The notes beneath the pieces are model-generated. The model saw nothing but the letters and a program-made list of their open reading frames with translations. It searched no databases and was not told the origin of the DNA. A DNA stretch of 46,840 nucleotides, taken from contig CAZRNR010000011.1 in assembly GCA_964601505.1 (NCBI GenBank), forward strand, positions 1 to 46,840, written 5' to 3'. Shown one piece after another: positions 26,381 to 35,096 of the stretch. How positions within the stretch are numbered: position 1 is the stretch's first letter; each line of letters starts with the position of its first letter. The translations under genes were made by a program, and so were the position numbers. Source of the DNA: DRWZ01 sp964601505 (GTDB taxonomy: Bacteria > Calescibacteriota > Calescibacteriia > Calescibacteriales > Calescibacteriaceae).

Positions 26381-26896
26381 CTAAGTTTCCTTTTGAGTTA
26401 TAAGTTTCAGTTCTCCAAACTCTGCTCTGCCAATTGTAAAGATTACTTTCTTTATTATGAAAAATGGTGTTTCTTTATGTGCTATTATATTTACTTCTCC
26501 CTTGAACTGAACATTTGGGTTATATTGCTGTATCAGTAAGATCTTTTCCTTTTTCTTTTCTATTTCATTATATAGAGACGGTATAAAAAGATCATCTGGT
26601 TTTATACCTTCTACTTGCCAATTTGATATTCGCGCAATAACTTTTTTATCTACTAAGATAGCATCCCTTTTGATCGTTATGTTTATAAACTCTTTTATAT
26701 CTTTATCTGTAGATGAGATGGGGAGTTGAAGATCAGGTGATACAGATATATTTGCTTCAGTTGAAGCAGAGTAGCTTTTCAGTAGGAATATAATTATTAT
26801 CACGAACATATCTATGAGATTGACTACATTGAGACCTCCACCTTCTCCCATTTCCTCTGGATTGAATTCCCCGCCACTTCTTCTTCTAAGCTTCAT
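26381..26896 (-). CDS. ExbD/TolR-family protein
   Basis: Membrane-anchored stator subunit of a TonB- or Tol-type motor. The N-terminal tail (1-23) precedes one membrane span, NVVNLIDMFVIIIIFLLKSY, whose Asp fits the proton-channel Asp of ExbD/TolR. The rest is periplasmic, 171 residues in all. The start has a clear SD (GGAGG, 8 nt). No ExbB/TolQ or TonB gene lies beside it, which is unusual; the next gene is mtaB. Role as a motor part is inferred from the span alone. Confidence 0.82.
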   Translation of the reverse strand: MKLRRRSGGEFNPEEMGEGGGLNVVNLIDMFVIIIIFLLKSYSASTEANISVSPDLQLPISSTDKDIKEFINITIKRDAILVDKKVIARISNWQVEGIKPDDLFIPSLYNEIEKKKEKILLIQQYNPNVQFKGEVNIIAHKETPFFIIKKVIFTIGRAEFGELKLITQKET

Positions 26897-26985
26897 GGTA
26901 TTTTCCTCCGTTTTGTGAAATTTAAATTTTAGTTTAGTTTGATTTTAATCTCTTTTTTTGTTTCTTTAAAAAATTTAGAAAAAAT

Positions 26986-27543
26986 ATGAGATTGATTTTC
27001 AAAAGCGACCTTATAGAGAAGTTTATTGAGAATTGTTCAAGTATTATAAGGGATTTGGATAGGGAAATTGTAGCGATTATCGGTATAAAATCTGGTGGTT
27101 TTTTTCTTGCAAAAAGAATAGGTTCGCTCTTATCTCAGGATAAAAAAGTTATGCTTGGAGCACTTGATATAACTTTCTGGAGAGATGACATTTCAAGAAA
27201 TCCCTATCCAATAGTTAGGGGAACAGAGATAGATTTTGCTCTTGATGATGTTCCAGTTTTTTTAATAGACGATGTAATCTACACGGGAAGAACTATAAGG
27301 TCAGCTTTGTGTGAAATATTTGATTTTGGGAGACCTTCATACGTTAGGCTTTTTACTCTGGTAAATAGAGTTGGTAGAGAGGTTCCGATTCATCCAGATT
27401 TTTTCTCGCTACACATAAAACTTCCGGATTTTGAATCAGTTGAAGTTGTTCTTAAGGATAAAGGTTTCTCAAATGAGTGCGGAATTGTTATTAGGAAGGG
27501 TGAAAAGATAACTGATGAAGATATAAAATCTCTAATTTTATAG
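26986..27543 (+). CDS. pyrR: PyrR-like uracil phosphoribosyltransferase/regulator
   Basis: Type I phosphoribosyltransferase of 185 residues. IVAIIGIKSGGFFLAKRI, the substrate hood LDITFWRDDISRNP, and the PRPP-binding FLIDDVIYTGRTIRSAL (about 91-107) match PyrR, as does FGRPSYVRLFTLVNRVGREVPI. PyrR can form UMP from uracil and in some bacteria binds pyr mRNA leaders. No pyr genes or leader-like terminator lie nearby, so the regulatory role is unproven here. Confidence 0.88.
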   Translation: MRLIFKSDLIEKFIENCSSIIRDLDREIVAIIGIKSGGFFLAKRIGSLLSQDKKVMLGALDITFWRDDISRNPYPIVRGTEIDFALDDVPVFLIDDVIYTGRTIRSALCEIFDFGRPSYVRLFTLVNRVGREVPIHPDFFSLHIKLPDFESVEVVLKDKGFSNECGIVIRKGEKITDEDIKSLIL

Positions 27544-27580
27544 TTTTTTGAGGATCTTTGAGATTTAAGATTATATTATA

Positions 27581-29584
27581 ATGATGAAATTAATTGGCTC
27601 TTTCATTCTGTTTTTTTCTTCTTTCATTATTTTTTGTTCCAAAACTGCCTTTTCAGCACCACCATATCCTGGGGTTTGGCAAAAGACAAGATTAGGTTTT
27701 AAATCGGAGAGTGGAGTTATGTATTTTTCTCCTGAAGCTATTTTACCGAAACCAAGCTTGCAGGTTAAATCACAAGGAACTATAAATTGTGTAGTCTTGC
27801 TCGCAGAGTTTCAGGATAAAAAATTTAATGTGAAAATAGGACAAAATTCTTATGACCCAAAGGAATATTTTTCTGAACTTATTTTCGGTTCGCTGTCAAA
27901 AAACATGTATTATAAATTCCCATCGTTTAAGGATTACTGGGAGATAAACTCTGGTGGGAAGCTAAATGTTCAGGGACAAGTTTTTGGTCCATATGTTCTT
28001 TCATCTACTCTTTCCGATTATGCTTGTGGTGTGAAGAATGGTGGTGGTAGGTACTGTGGTCTTGGAGGTGGAACCAGTGCCATAGCTAGCGAATTGATTA
28101 GGCTTGCTGATGGTGAGGTTGATTTTTCAAAGTTTGACGGAAATGCAGATAATGCAGTGGATTGCTTCATTATAATACATTCAGGTAAAGGTGGAGAAGT
28201 TCAGGAGAATCCGATTTCTTCTTCTCAGTGTTGTGATATATGGTCGCATGCTTTTTCAACATATATTTCAACATCTGACGGAGTTTCTATAAGAAGCGGT
28301 GTTATAGCGGCGGGGATATCTGAAATATTCCCTTATGGGAATATGGGGCTTATCGCTCATGAGTTTGGGCACCTTTTAGGCTTGGTAGATCTCTATGATG
28401 CTGGCGCATCAGGGCTTGTATCCTGTGGAGTTGGCCCTTATTCTCTTATGGGGTATGGTCTCTATAAGGGACCAAAAGGTGCCTTGGGAACATTGCCATC
28501 AAATCTTTCTCCCTGGGAAAAGATCTATCTTGGTTGGGCTGAAGCTCTGACTGTTTCCGGACAATTCTGTGATAAAATCTCTTCTTCTTCAGCTTCAACT
28601 TATTTTTTGAAAGTCCCTGCTTATTCTTCAGCAGATTCAAAGGAATACTTCCTTCTTGAATTTAGGAAAAGGGAAAATTTTGATTCAGATTTCCCTGTGG
28701 ATGGTGTCCTTATTTGGCATATAGATGATCAAATCGTTCGTGAAAGGGTGGGTTCAAACCGTGTGAATACAGATGAGTGTTTTCCCGGGTGTGGTTCAAG
28801 TTGTGGGGAAGTAAAAGATAATAAAGGACTCTTTTTAACCTGCCAGAATCACTATGGTATTAGGGTCGTCCCAAGATCATCAAAATCTGATCCCTGGGTT
28901 TTTGAAAGAACAAATATAAATGAGGATTCTTCTCCATGTTTGCTTTTAGATTCACAGGATTTTTGGGTGAAGGGGACAAAATTTCCCGATTCATATACAT
29001 CTGCATTTGGTTATATGGGTGTTGAGCATAATGTTCTTGTTGTAATTTATTCAGATGAATTAAATAATATAAACATTGCTGCGACGAATGAATCATCAAA
29101 GATTGTTTTGAAGGGTCCGACAATCAAGGGAGTGGAGCGGTATGACTGGGTTTCACCGCGGGATAACTATGTCGCAAAATTGAGGGTGCAAGGAACATCT
29201 CCTATATTTCTTCGTTCAGTTTTTCCCCAGGACCTTCTATTCAGGTTAGGTGATAATTTTTCAACTGAGATGTATATTTCTTCTGAAAAAGGTTATGTTG
29301 ATCAGGATATAGAGGTCTTTTTGAAAAATCCCCGTTATGGCGAGATGATCCAGAGCATAACCATATCTGTGGAAAACTGTGTTGAGAGGGTTCTGGAGGA
29401 GTGGACTGTAAAGGTTCAGAATAGACACAGTACAGTTGATTCTAATCCAGTATCTTCTGATGGATCTGGTCGGGTTTGGGGATGTGCTTGTGAGACTTTT
29501 CATCCGATTTCCAGCATTCCGACGATTTTTTTAGTTTCTGTGTTTTTTATATCGTATATAAAGATTAGGAAAATTTTCAGTTGA
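27581..29584 (+). CDS. Secreted M6-family metalloprotease with C-terminal anchor
   Basis: Exported zinc protease related to immune inhibitor A. The signal peptide is about 1-25 (FILFFSSFIIFCSKTAFSA). The catalytic zinc site is GLIAHEFGHLLGLVDLYD (HExxH about residue 261), followed by a Met-turn-like YSLMGYG. The Cys-rich middle contains paired Cys (CFPGCGSSCGE). The end is tripartite: GCAC, a hydrophobic span (ISSIPTIFLVSVFFISYI) and a basic tail KIRK, like MYXO-CTERM/PEP-CTERM type sorting signals. It is 667 residues. The gmd gene begins 1 nt after its stop. A likely surface-anchored protease; substrate unknown. Confidence 0.87.
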   Translation: MMKLIGSFILFFSSFIIFCSKTAFSAPPYPGVWQKTRLGFKSESGVMYFSPEAILPKPSLQVKSQGTINCVVLLAEFQDKKFNVKIGQNSYDPKEYFSELIFGSLSKNMYYKFPSFKDYWEINSGGKLNVQGQVFGPYVLSSTLSDYACGVKNGGGRYCGLGGGTSAIASELIRLADGEVDFSKFDGNADNAVDCFIIIHSGKGGEVQENPISSSQCCDIWSHAFSTYISTSDGVSIRSGVIAAGISEIFPYGNMGLIAHEFGHLLGLVDLYDAGASGLVSCGVGPYSLMGYGLYKGPKGALGTLPSNLSPWEKIYLGWAEALTVSGQFCDKISSSSASTYFLKVPAYSSADSKEYFLLEFRKRENFDSDFPVDGVLIWHIDDQIVRERVGSNRVNTDECFPGCGSSCGEVKDNKGLFLTCQNHYGIRVVPRSSKSDPWVFERTNINEDSSPCLLLDSQDFWVKGTKFPDSYTSAFGYMGVEHNVLVVIYSDELNNINIAATNESSKIVLKGPTIKGVERYDWVSPRDNYVAKLRVQGTSPIFLRSVFPQDLLFRLGDNFSTEMYISSEKGYVDQDIEVFLKNPRYGEMIQSITISVENCVERVLEEWTVKVQNRHSTVDSNPVSSDGSGRVWGCACETFHPISSIPTIFLVSVFFISYIKIRKIFS

Positions 29585-29585
29585 A

Positions 29586-30731
29586 ATGAAGAAAGTTGCC
29601 TTGATAACTGGGATAACCGGTCAGGATGGCTCTTATTTGGCGGAATTTTTGCTTTCAAGGGGCTATGAGGTTCATGGACTTGTAAGAAGAGCAAGTACTT
29701 TTAACACTCATAGGATAGATCACATATATGTTGATCCCCATGTTCCCGGAGCGCGTATATTTTTGCATTATGGTGATCTTTCTGATTCTGGGCAGATTAC
29801 AAATCTTATATACAATGTGAAACCAGATGAGGTTTATCATCTTGGGGCTCAAAGTCATGTGCGTGTTAGCTTTGATATTCCAGAATACACGGGCGATATA
29901 ACCGGTTTAGGAACGATTAGAATTCTGGAGGCTATAAGGCGTAGTGGTATAAAAACAAAGTTTTATCAAGCTTCATCGTCAGAGATGTTTGGTTCATCTC
30001 CTCCACCCCAGAATGAAGAGACTCCCTTTAGGCCAAGAAGTCCATATGCTGCTGCAAAGGTCTATTCATATTGGATCACCGTTAATTATAGAGAGGGTTA
30101 TAAAATATTTGCGAGCAATGGAATACTTTTTAATCACGAATCTCCAAGAAGGGGGGAGACATTTGTTACAAGAAAGATAACGCGTGCTATCTCTTCTATT
30201 TTAGCAGGGAAACAGGAAAAGCTTTATATTGGGAATCTTGAAGCCAAGAGAGATTGGGGCTTTGCTCCAGAGTATGTTGAAGCTATGTGGCTTATACTAC
30301 AGCACGAAAAACCAGATGATTTTGTCGTGGGAACGGGCGAGAGCCACTCCGTAAGAGAATTTATTGAAGAAGCTTTCTCATATGCCGGAGTTGAAATTGA
30401 GTGGAAAGGGAAGGGAGAAGAAGAAAAAGGAATAGTAAAGAGTGTTGTAAAAAAATACGAACACATTTTGAAACCTGGCAAGGTTATAATACAAATTGAC
30501 CGGAAATATTTCCGACCAACAGAGGTTGAGTTCCTCCAGGCGGATTATTCTAAAGCAAAACGTATTCTTGGATGGGAACCAAGGACTACATTCAAGGAGC
30601 TTGTTATGATAATGGTTGATTATGACATGATGCTTTTTGGACTTGAACCCCCAGGCAAAGGTATAGAGATAAATAGAAAGAAGAATTTTTCCTATACAGA
30701 TCATAAACTTTCTCTTTTATCAAGGGAATAA
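29586..30731 (+). CDS. gmd: GDP-mannose 4,6-dehydratase
   Basis: Converts GDP-mannose to GDP-4-keto-6-deoxymannose, the precursor of fucose, rhamnose and perosamine. N-terminal ITGITGQDGSYLAEFLLSRG is the NADP-binding fold, HRIDHIYVD and YHLGAQSHVRVSFD follow, then the SSSEMFG and SPYAAAKVYSYW catalytic segments (Tyr of YxxxK), and GILFNHESPRRGETFVTRKI. 381 residues is slightly long for the family. It directly follows the protease gene and precedes a glycosyltransferase, so it probably supplies a deoxysugar for a surface glycan; no later-step enzyme is seen. Confidence 0.96.
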   Translation: MKKVALITGITGQDGSYLAEFLLSRGYEVHGLVRRASTFNTHRIDHIYVDPHVPGARIFLHYGDLSDSGQITNLIYNVKPDEVYHLGAQSHVRVSFDIPEYTGDITGLGTIRILEAIRRSGIKTKFYQASSSEMFGSSPPPQNEETPFRPRSPYAAAKVYSYWITVNYREGYKIFASNGILFNHESPRRGETFVTRKITRAISSILAGKQEKLYIGNLEAKRDWGFAPEYVEAMWLILQHEKPDDFVVGTGESHSVREFIEEAFSYAGVEIEWKGKGEEEKGIVKSVVKKYEHILKPGKVIIQIDRKYFRPTEVEFLQADYSKAKRILGWEPRTTFKELVMIMVDYDMMLFGLEPPGKGIEINRKKNFSYTDHKLSLLSRE

Positions 30732-30765
30732 GAAAGATACTCCGCACTATGTTAAAATTATCGTA

Positions 30766-32586
30766 GTGGAGAAGAAATTTCAATGTATCCGTCCTTCAAG
30801 GGAACATGATGGTTTTTCTGTTTCATATATTGTTCAGGATAGTGATGAACTTTATGAAGTTCAAGATAAGTCAAAAGTAATTCATTTTACAGATTTAGGG
30901 TTTGAGGAGCCTTTTTTACTTTGGGATCCGGAATATGCTTTTTCACCAGTTTATGAAAAAAAGTATCCTGTAGTTTTGGGAGATTGGAATTTAAACGCTC
31001 CGATTTTTCTGCAAAATATAGATAAATTCAGTGTTATCTTTTTAGATGAAGTTGGTAAATCACAGCTTTCTGGGAGAATTCCTGCGAAAGTTGTTGGAGT
31101 TCCCATATTTGTATCTTATGTTGATGTTGTTGAAAGATCTGATTTGAATCAAGTTCTGAAGAGTAAGAAGATAGATGTTTTATTTGTGGGAAGCTTTAAT
31201 CCGGGAATACATAGCAGAAGGAACAAGTTGCTCAAAAAGATATTAACTCTTCCGGAGGATTACAAGGTTGCTGTTGTTTGTGGCCTTTATGATAGAATAT
31301 TATATTCAGAAGCTTTATCTACTTCAAAGATTGTGTTTAACTACTCTGTAAAGAAGGAGATGAATATGAGAGTTTTTGAGACTTTGAAATCTGGGGCTTG
31401 TTTATTTTTAGAAGATGATAATTTTGAAACTTGGAAGTACTTGAAGAAGTTTGAGGAAGCAGTCCCTTACGCGGAGTCAAACATTACTGAACTTATACAA
31501 AAATATATTTCTGATGATGTGGAGAGAGAAAGAATAACTACGTTGGGTTATCAGAAGATAAAAGGTATAACGAAAGGTTCGGTTTTCAAAAGGATGCTTG
31601 AAGAGTTAAAAAATGATGATATTTATAGAAAATCCTTTCAATCTGATGTGTCTTCATTCAGGAGTTATATAAATCACATTTTTAATTTCCCGGTTTGTAT
31701 AAATGATAAGAATTTGGGCTATGCTGAATCTTGGTGCTTTTCTCTTGCAGAAAATGCTGACAGATACATAAAGTCTTCTTTATTATCGGATCTCGCTTTC
31801 TTATATATGATCTCAGCTGTGAAGATTAATAATGGGAAAGAAAAGTTTTTAGAGAAATCTTTGAGATATTTGAATTCAGCAGTCTCTTTTAATCCAAAGT
31901 CTCTAATATTCTGGTATAACCTTACATTCTTGAATTACTCTATGAAAAATTTGAGCGATTTTCAGACATCTTGTTCAAATTTTTTCAAGTGCCTGAAAGA
32001 TTTGCCCCTTGATGAAAGTATGAAGCACATAAGAGGTTTTCCTGAACCTTTTTCTCCTATTATATTTTCGCATTACTCAATTTTTAGAACTTATATAGAT
32101 AATGTATGGATCAAGAGTTTTGAGGATACGCAGACTTTGAGAGAGGAGATAGCTAGGGTTCTTTCCGCGCAAGTTTATGTTTTTCTTTGTAATTTTGCTT
32201 TAGAAAGGGGGGACTATAGGGAAGCTGAGAAGTTCTGTCTTCAAAGTCTTAGCTTGTTTCAAAATCTGACATCGGTTTATTATACTCTGGGAAAGATATA
32301 CATGGGTATGGGTAGATTTCGTGAAGCTGCGGAAGCATATATTAAAGCTTATGAAGAAGATCCATTATTTTTTGAAAAATGGATTGAGATTATTTATGCG
32401 TTGTATGCATCAGGGAACAAAGATAAGCTTGATGAGATTTTCAGGGAGATGAAACTAATTTCAAGTAGGCTGTATTTTTTCAGTGGCCAAAGATTTGGCA
32501 TAAGCATAGGGAATGCGGATTATAACATTACAGTAAAATCTGTTAAGGATTTTATTAATGAACACATTTTAACGCATGGAAGATGA
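30766..32586 (+). CDS. CgeB-like glycosyltransferase with C-terminal TPR
   Basis: Probable cytoplasmic glycosyltransferase of 606 residues. The first ~290 show a CgeB/GT-like layout: IDVLFVGSFNPGIHSRRNKLLKK, VAVVCGLYDR, FNYSVKKEMNMRVFETLKSGACLF (the conserved 'MRxFE..aSG' motif). The rest is helical, ending in TPR-like repeats (YYTLGKIYMGMGRFREAAEAY... near 500-540). The start is GTG 30766, with TAAAAT 7 nt before it. It overlaps uppP by 11 nt, so both are made from one mRNA. Sugar donor and acceptor are unknown. Confidence 0.7.
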   Translation: MEKKFQCIRPSREHDGFSVSYIVQDSDELYEVQDKSKVIHFTDLGFEEPFLLWDPEYAFSPVYEKKYPVVLGDWNLNAPIFLQNIDKFSVIFLDEVGKSQLSGRIPAKVVGVPIFVSYVDVVERSDLNQVLKSKKIDVLFVGSFNPGIHSRRNKLLKKILTLPEDYKVAVVCGLYDRILYSEALSTSKIVFNYSVKKEMNMRVFETLKSGACLFLEDDNFETWKYLKKFEEAVPYAESNITELIQKYISDDVERERITTLGYQKIKGITKGSVFKRMLEELKNDDIYRKSFQSDVSSFRSYINHIFNFPVCINDKNLGYAESWCFSLAENADRYIKSSLLSDLAFLYMISAVKINNGKEKFLEKSLRYLNSAVSFNPKSLIFWYNLTFLNYSMKNLSDFQTSCSNFFKCLKDLPLDESMKHIRGFPEPFSPIIFSHYSIFRTYIDNVWIKSFEDTQTLREEIARVLSAQVYVFLCNFALERGDYREAEKFCLQSLSLFQNLTSVYYTLGKIYMGMGRFREAAEAYIKAYEEDPLFFEKWIEIIYALYASGNKDKLDEIFREMKLISSRLYFFSGQRFGISIGNADYNITVKSVKDFINEHILTHGR

Positions 32587-33334
32587 GATTGCGAAAAGTG
32601 CCATTCTCGGAGTAATTCAGGGGATCACGGAGTTTATTCCTATTTCAAGCTCTGGACACCTTGCTTTATTCAAGAAAATACTTAATAAAAATATTGAAAA
32701 TCCACTTGGCTTTGATATCTCTCTCCATATTGGAACAACTTTTTCTGTTCTGCTTGTTTTGTGGAAAGATATAAAAGAAAGCCTGAAGCAAAAAGAGATT
32801 ATTTCTGGTGTAATAATTGCTTTTATCTGCACTGTTCCTGTAGCTCTCTTTTTTGAGGGATTTGCAGAATCTGTTGAGGAGAATTTGATTTATCTTGCTA
32901 TATCTTTCTTTGTAGGGGGAAATATCTTGATGGTTTTACCGAAAATAAGATATAGCATGGGATTTTATAAATTTTTTTTCATAGGAATTATGCAAGGAGT
33001 TTCAGTGGTTCCAGGAATATCAAGATCTGGAACAACCATTTCCGCATCAATATTTTCTGGTATGAATCCAGCTGAAGCTTTTGTCTTTTCATTTATTCTT
33101 TCTATTCCTACGATAATTTCTGCCATAGCTTATGAGTCTTTTAAGATTATCATGAAGAGAGAATCATTTGGGATTGGTTTCTCAGAGGTTGTGTTTGGAG
33201 TAATTTCTGCTTTTTTATTTGGTTGTATTTCCCTTTTGATCTTGAGAAGAATCACCTTTTCTGGGAAATTATGGGTTTTTGGGTTATACAAATTAGCTAT
33301 ATCAGTATTTACTTTAGTATATTCAATGTATTGA
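32576..33334 (+). CDS. uppP: Undecaprenyl-diphosphatase (BacA/UppP)
   Basis: Membrane enzyme recycling the lipid carrier undecaprenyl phosphate for peptidoglycan and surface glycans. The two hallmark motifs are GVIQGITEFIPISSSGHLA (about 13-31) and VVPGISRSGTTISASIFSGM. About seven membrane spans, 252 residues, normal. Its start overlaps the glycosyltransferase stop by 11 nt, so translation is probably coupled. It ends inside the convergent PLP-enzyme gene (26-nt overlap). Confidence 0.95.
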   Translation: MEDEIAKSAILGVIQGITEFIPISSSGHLALFKKILNKNIENPLGFDISLHIGTTFSVLLVLWKDIKESLKQKEIISGVIIAFICTVPVALFFEGFAESVEENLIYLAISFFVGGNILMVLPKIRYSMGFYKFFFIGIMQGVSVVPGISRSGTTISASIFSGMNPAEAFVFSFILSIPTIISAIAYESFKIIMKRESFGIGFSEVVFGVISAFLFGCISLLILRRITFSGKLWVFGLYKLAISVFTLVYSMY

Positions 33335-34283
33335 GTGTATAGTAGAATATGATGTTTTTTCCTTTAAGTTTTTCTTTGAGCTTTATCAAAGCTGAAAGAG
33401 TTTTTGACGTATATGTTGGTTCGGAGTCTATATTAAACCTTCTGAAGAATTTCATCGCTTCGTATCCATCTTTGGTAGGATAACCATAGCCTCTACCGAT
33501 GAAATCACTGAGTATCTCAAATTTAAGGTGTTTTTTGATTTCGCTTTGTTCTGTTTTCAATATCTTTTCCATTTCATGAAATATTCTGTCGCAGATTTTC
33601 TTCAGGATAAATTTCCTGCAGGTTTTTACGACTTGAATTGCCATCAAGGTAGTTTTTAAGCCACAGAGTGCAATACCTACAGATAAACCTGCAGCTGTTC
33701 CACCAGTCCCACATGGCAGAAAGATAAGATCAGGTTCAGGTATCTTTTGCTTCCTCACATCCTCATAAATCTCAATGGCAGATAAGACAAAACCTAATGA
33801 GCTTTCGGCAGATGTTGAACCTGGTGGAATCAGGAAAGCTCTCTGGATTTTAGAAAGAACAAAAGATACAGCAAACGCGACAGCAATATTTGGAACAAAA
33901 ATAAATCTTTTAGATTGTCTTTTAACAAGTTCCGTTTTCTTTTTTATAACCTCGTCCCCGGTTTTGTAAAGATATGTAGGAAATATAAAAGTCGTGAAAT
34001 CAAATCTATCTTTACCATATATTAGGTTTGCTATAAGATGATGTGAGCCTGTAGGACCAAACATAAAGACATTTTTTGTGTTTATTTTAGGGAAGAGGAA
34101 TTCAAGTTTTCTTACTTTGTTTCCTCCGTATTTGCCAAGTATATCGTCTCTTTTCACAAAAAAGTTGAAACCAAGTTCTTTTGATATATCTTCTCTGTAT
34201 TCTATATCAGATGGTATGTTCTCGGCAAGCTTTTCCTTTCTTTTTAAAAGTTCTTTTTTTATTATTTCTATGCTATCATTCAT
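33309..34283 (-). CDS. PLP-dependent D-cysteine desulfhydrase / ACC deaminase family
   Basis: Fold-type II PLP enzyme of the Trp-synthase-beta family. The PLP lysine is in KRDDILGKYGGNKVRKLEF (residues 38-56; GGNKVRK), and the phosphate-binding loop is LPCGTGGTAAGLSVG. These match D-cysteine desulfhydrase/ACC deaminase and ornithine-family relatives. 324 residues. Exact substrate is uncertain. It runs convergently into uppP with 26 nt of overlap. Confidence 0.86.
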   Translation of the reverse strand: MNDSIEIIKKELLKRKEKLAENIPSDIEYREDISKELGFNFFVKRDDILGKYGGNKVRKLEFLFPKINTKNVFMFGPTGSHHLIANLIYGKDRFDFTTFIFPTYLYKTGDEVIKKKTELVKRQSKRFIFVPNIAVAFAVSFVLSKIQRAFLIPPGSTSAESSLGFVLSAIEIYEDVRKQKIPEPDLIFLPCGTGGTAAGLSVGIALCGLKTTLMAIQVVKTCRKFILKKICDRIFHEMEKILKTEQSEIKKHLKFEILSDFIGRGYGYPTKDGYEAMKFFRRFNIDSEPTYTSKTLSALIKLKEKLKGKNIIFYYTLNTLNILK

Positions 34284-34590
34284 TCTTTTATTTTTTTATT
34301 CATATTTGTTCTTTTCTTGCCGTTGTTGTTATTCATAGTGAAATTTCGCATATATTATATTAACCTACCTATTTAAAATTTTAAATGGTATTTTTTCATT
34401 TTAGATGATTCTCTATTGTGTTGTGCTATGGTTTGAATAGTAATCGAAAAATGAGTCTTGCTGTTCTGTCTAAAAATATAAATTAAGTGAGAGGTGTTCA
34501 TAATTAAGCAAAAGTTTTTTCTTACCATCTCTGGCTCCTATTACATAGATTAATTCTTATAAAAATCAAGCAAGAAGAGGTGATAGAATT

Positions 34591-34746
34591 ATGAAACCAC
34601 TTGATAGAATAGGTTATATAGGAGTATTTGCTTTACAAATATTTATGGTATTTAATCAAATAGAAAGGGGATGTGAATTTCAGGAATGGATTAAAATTAT
34701 TAAAATGATTGAGAATTATGAACACCCATCAATTAAGTCTTCGTGA
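34591..34746 (+). CDS. Possible small membrane protein (51 aa)
   Basis: ATG 34591 with an AGAGGTGA SD 8 nt upstream encodes MKPLDRIGYIGVFALQIFMV... to TGA. One hydrophobic span (GYIGVFALQIFMVF) could cross the membrane. Not recognised, and a homologue is needed to call it real. Confidence 0.35.
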   Translation: MKPLDRIGYIGVFALQIFMVFNQIERGCEFQEWIKIIKMIENYEHPSIKSS

Positions 34747-34852
34747 CAATTCCACTTCCCATTTGTATTATAACACGTGCTCTTTAAGTTCCCAGGCTAA
34801 GAAATAGATTTACTATCAATACTTTAAATATTACCTTCTTTCTTCTCAAATT

Positions 34853-34987
34853 TCATATGGCTGACATATTCACCAAACCAAGCTTGAAAATGGAGAGGAA
34901 GCTCTTCCCAAGCTTCACACTTGCCCGCCTCCCCTTGCCCTCCTCACATACAACCTCGCTAGTGCTGACCTCGGTAAAGGTTCTATA
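34853..34987 (-). pseudogene. GC-richer ORF fragment, C-terminal type
   Basis: Forty-four codons open after a TAG at 34990 and end at TGA 34853: YRTFTEVSTSEVVCEEGKGR..., ...FLSIFKLGLVNMSAI. Base composition is clearly higher in GC than the neighbours. No start codon and no known family. Another frame of the same strand is also open, so the coding frame is not certain. Possibly a transferred gene fragment. Confidence 0.3.
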
Positions 34988-35082
34988 CTATTTGCAAATA
35001 CATGAATATTTTCATACCACCTGTCTGCATAGAATCTTGCAATTCTAAAGAGGTAGTTTTTTTGTTTTGTCCTAATATTATG

Positions 35083-35096
35083 TAAAATTTTTAGAT
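35083..35096 (+). promoter_or_regulatory. -10-like box before Cys-rich gene
   Basis: TAAAAT (35083-35088), then TTTTAGAT and ATG at 35097. Eight-nt spacing, no SD. Confidence 0.5.

Larger units (their letters stand above)
34284..35096. other. Non-coding gap with relics
   Basis: No family gene. It holds a small open frame with SD (34591-34746), a GC-richer patch (34858-34985) with an unassigned open frame on the minus strand, and the promoter of the Cys-rich gene at its right end. Confidence 0.5.

Noticed and set aside
26897..26985. PyrR-binding attenuator before pyrR
   Set aside because: Only ~90 nt of AT-rich sequence with no anti-terminator or terminator stem.
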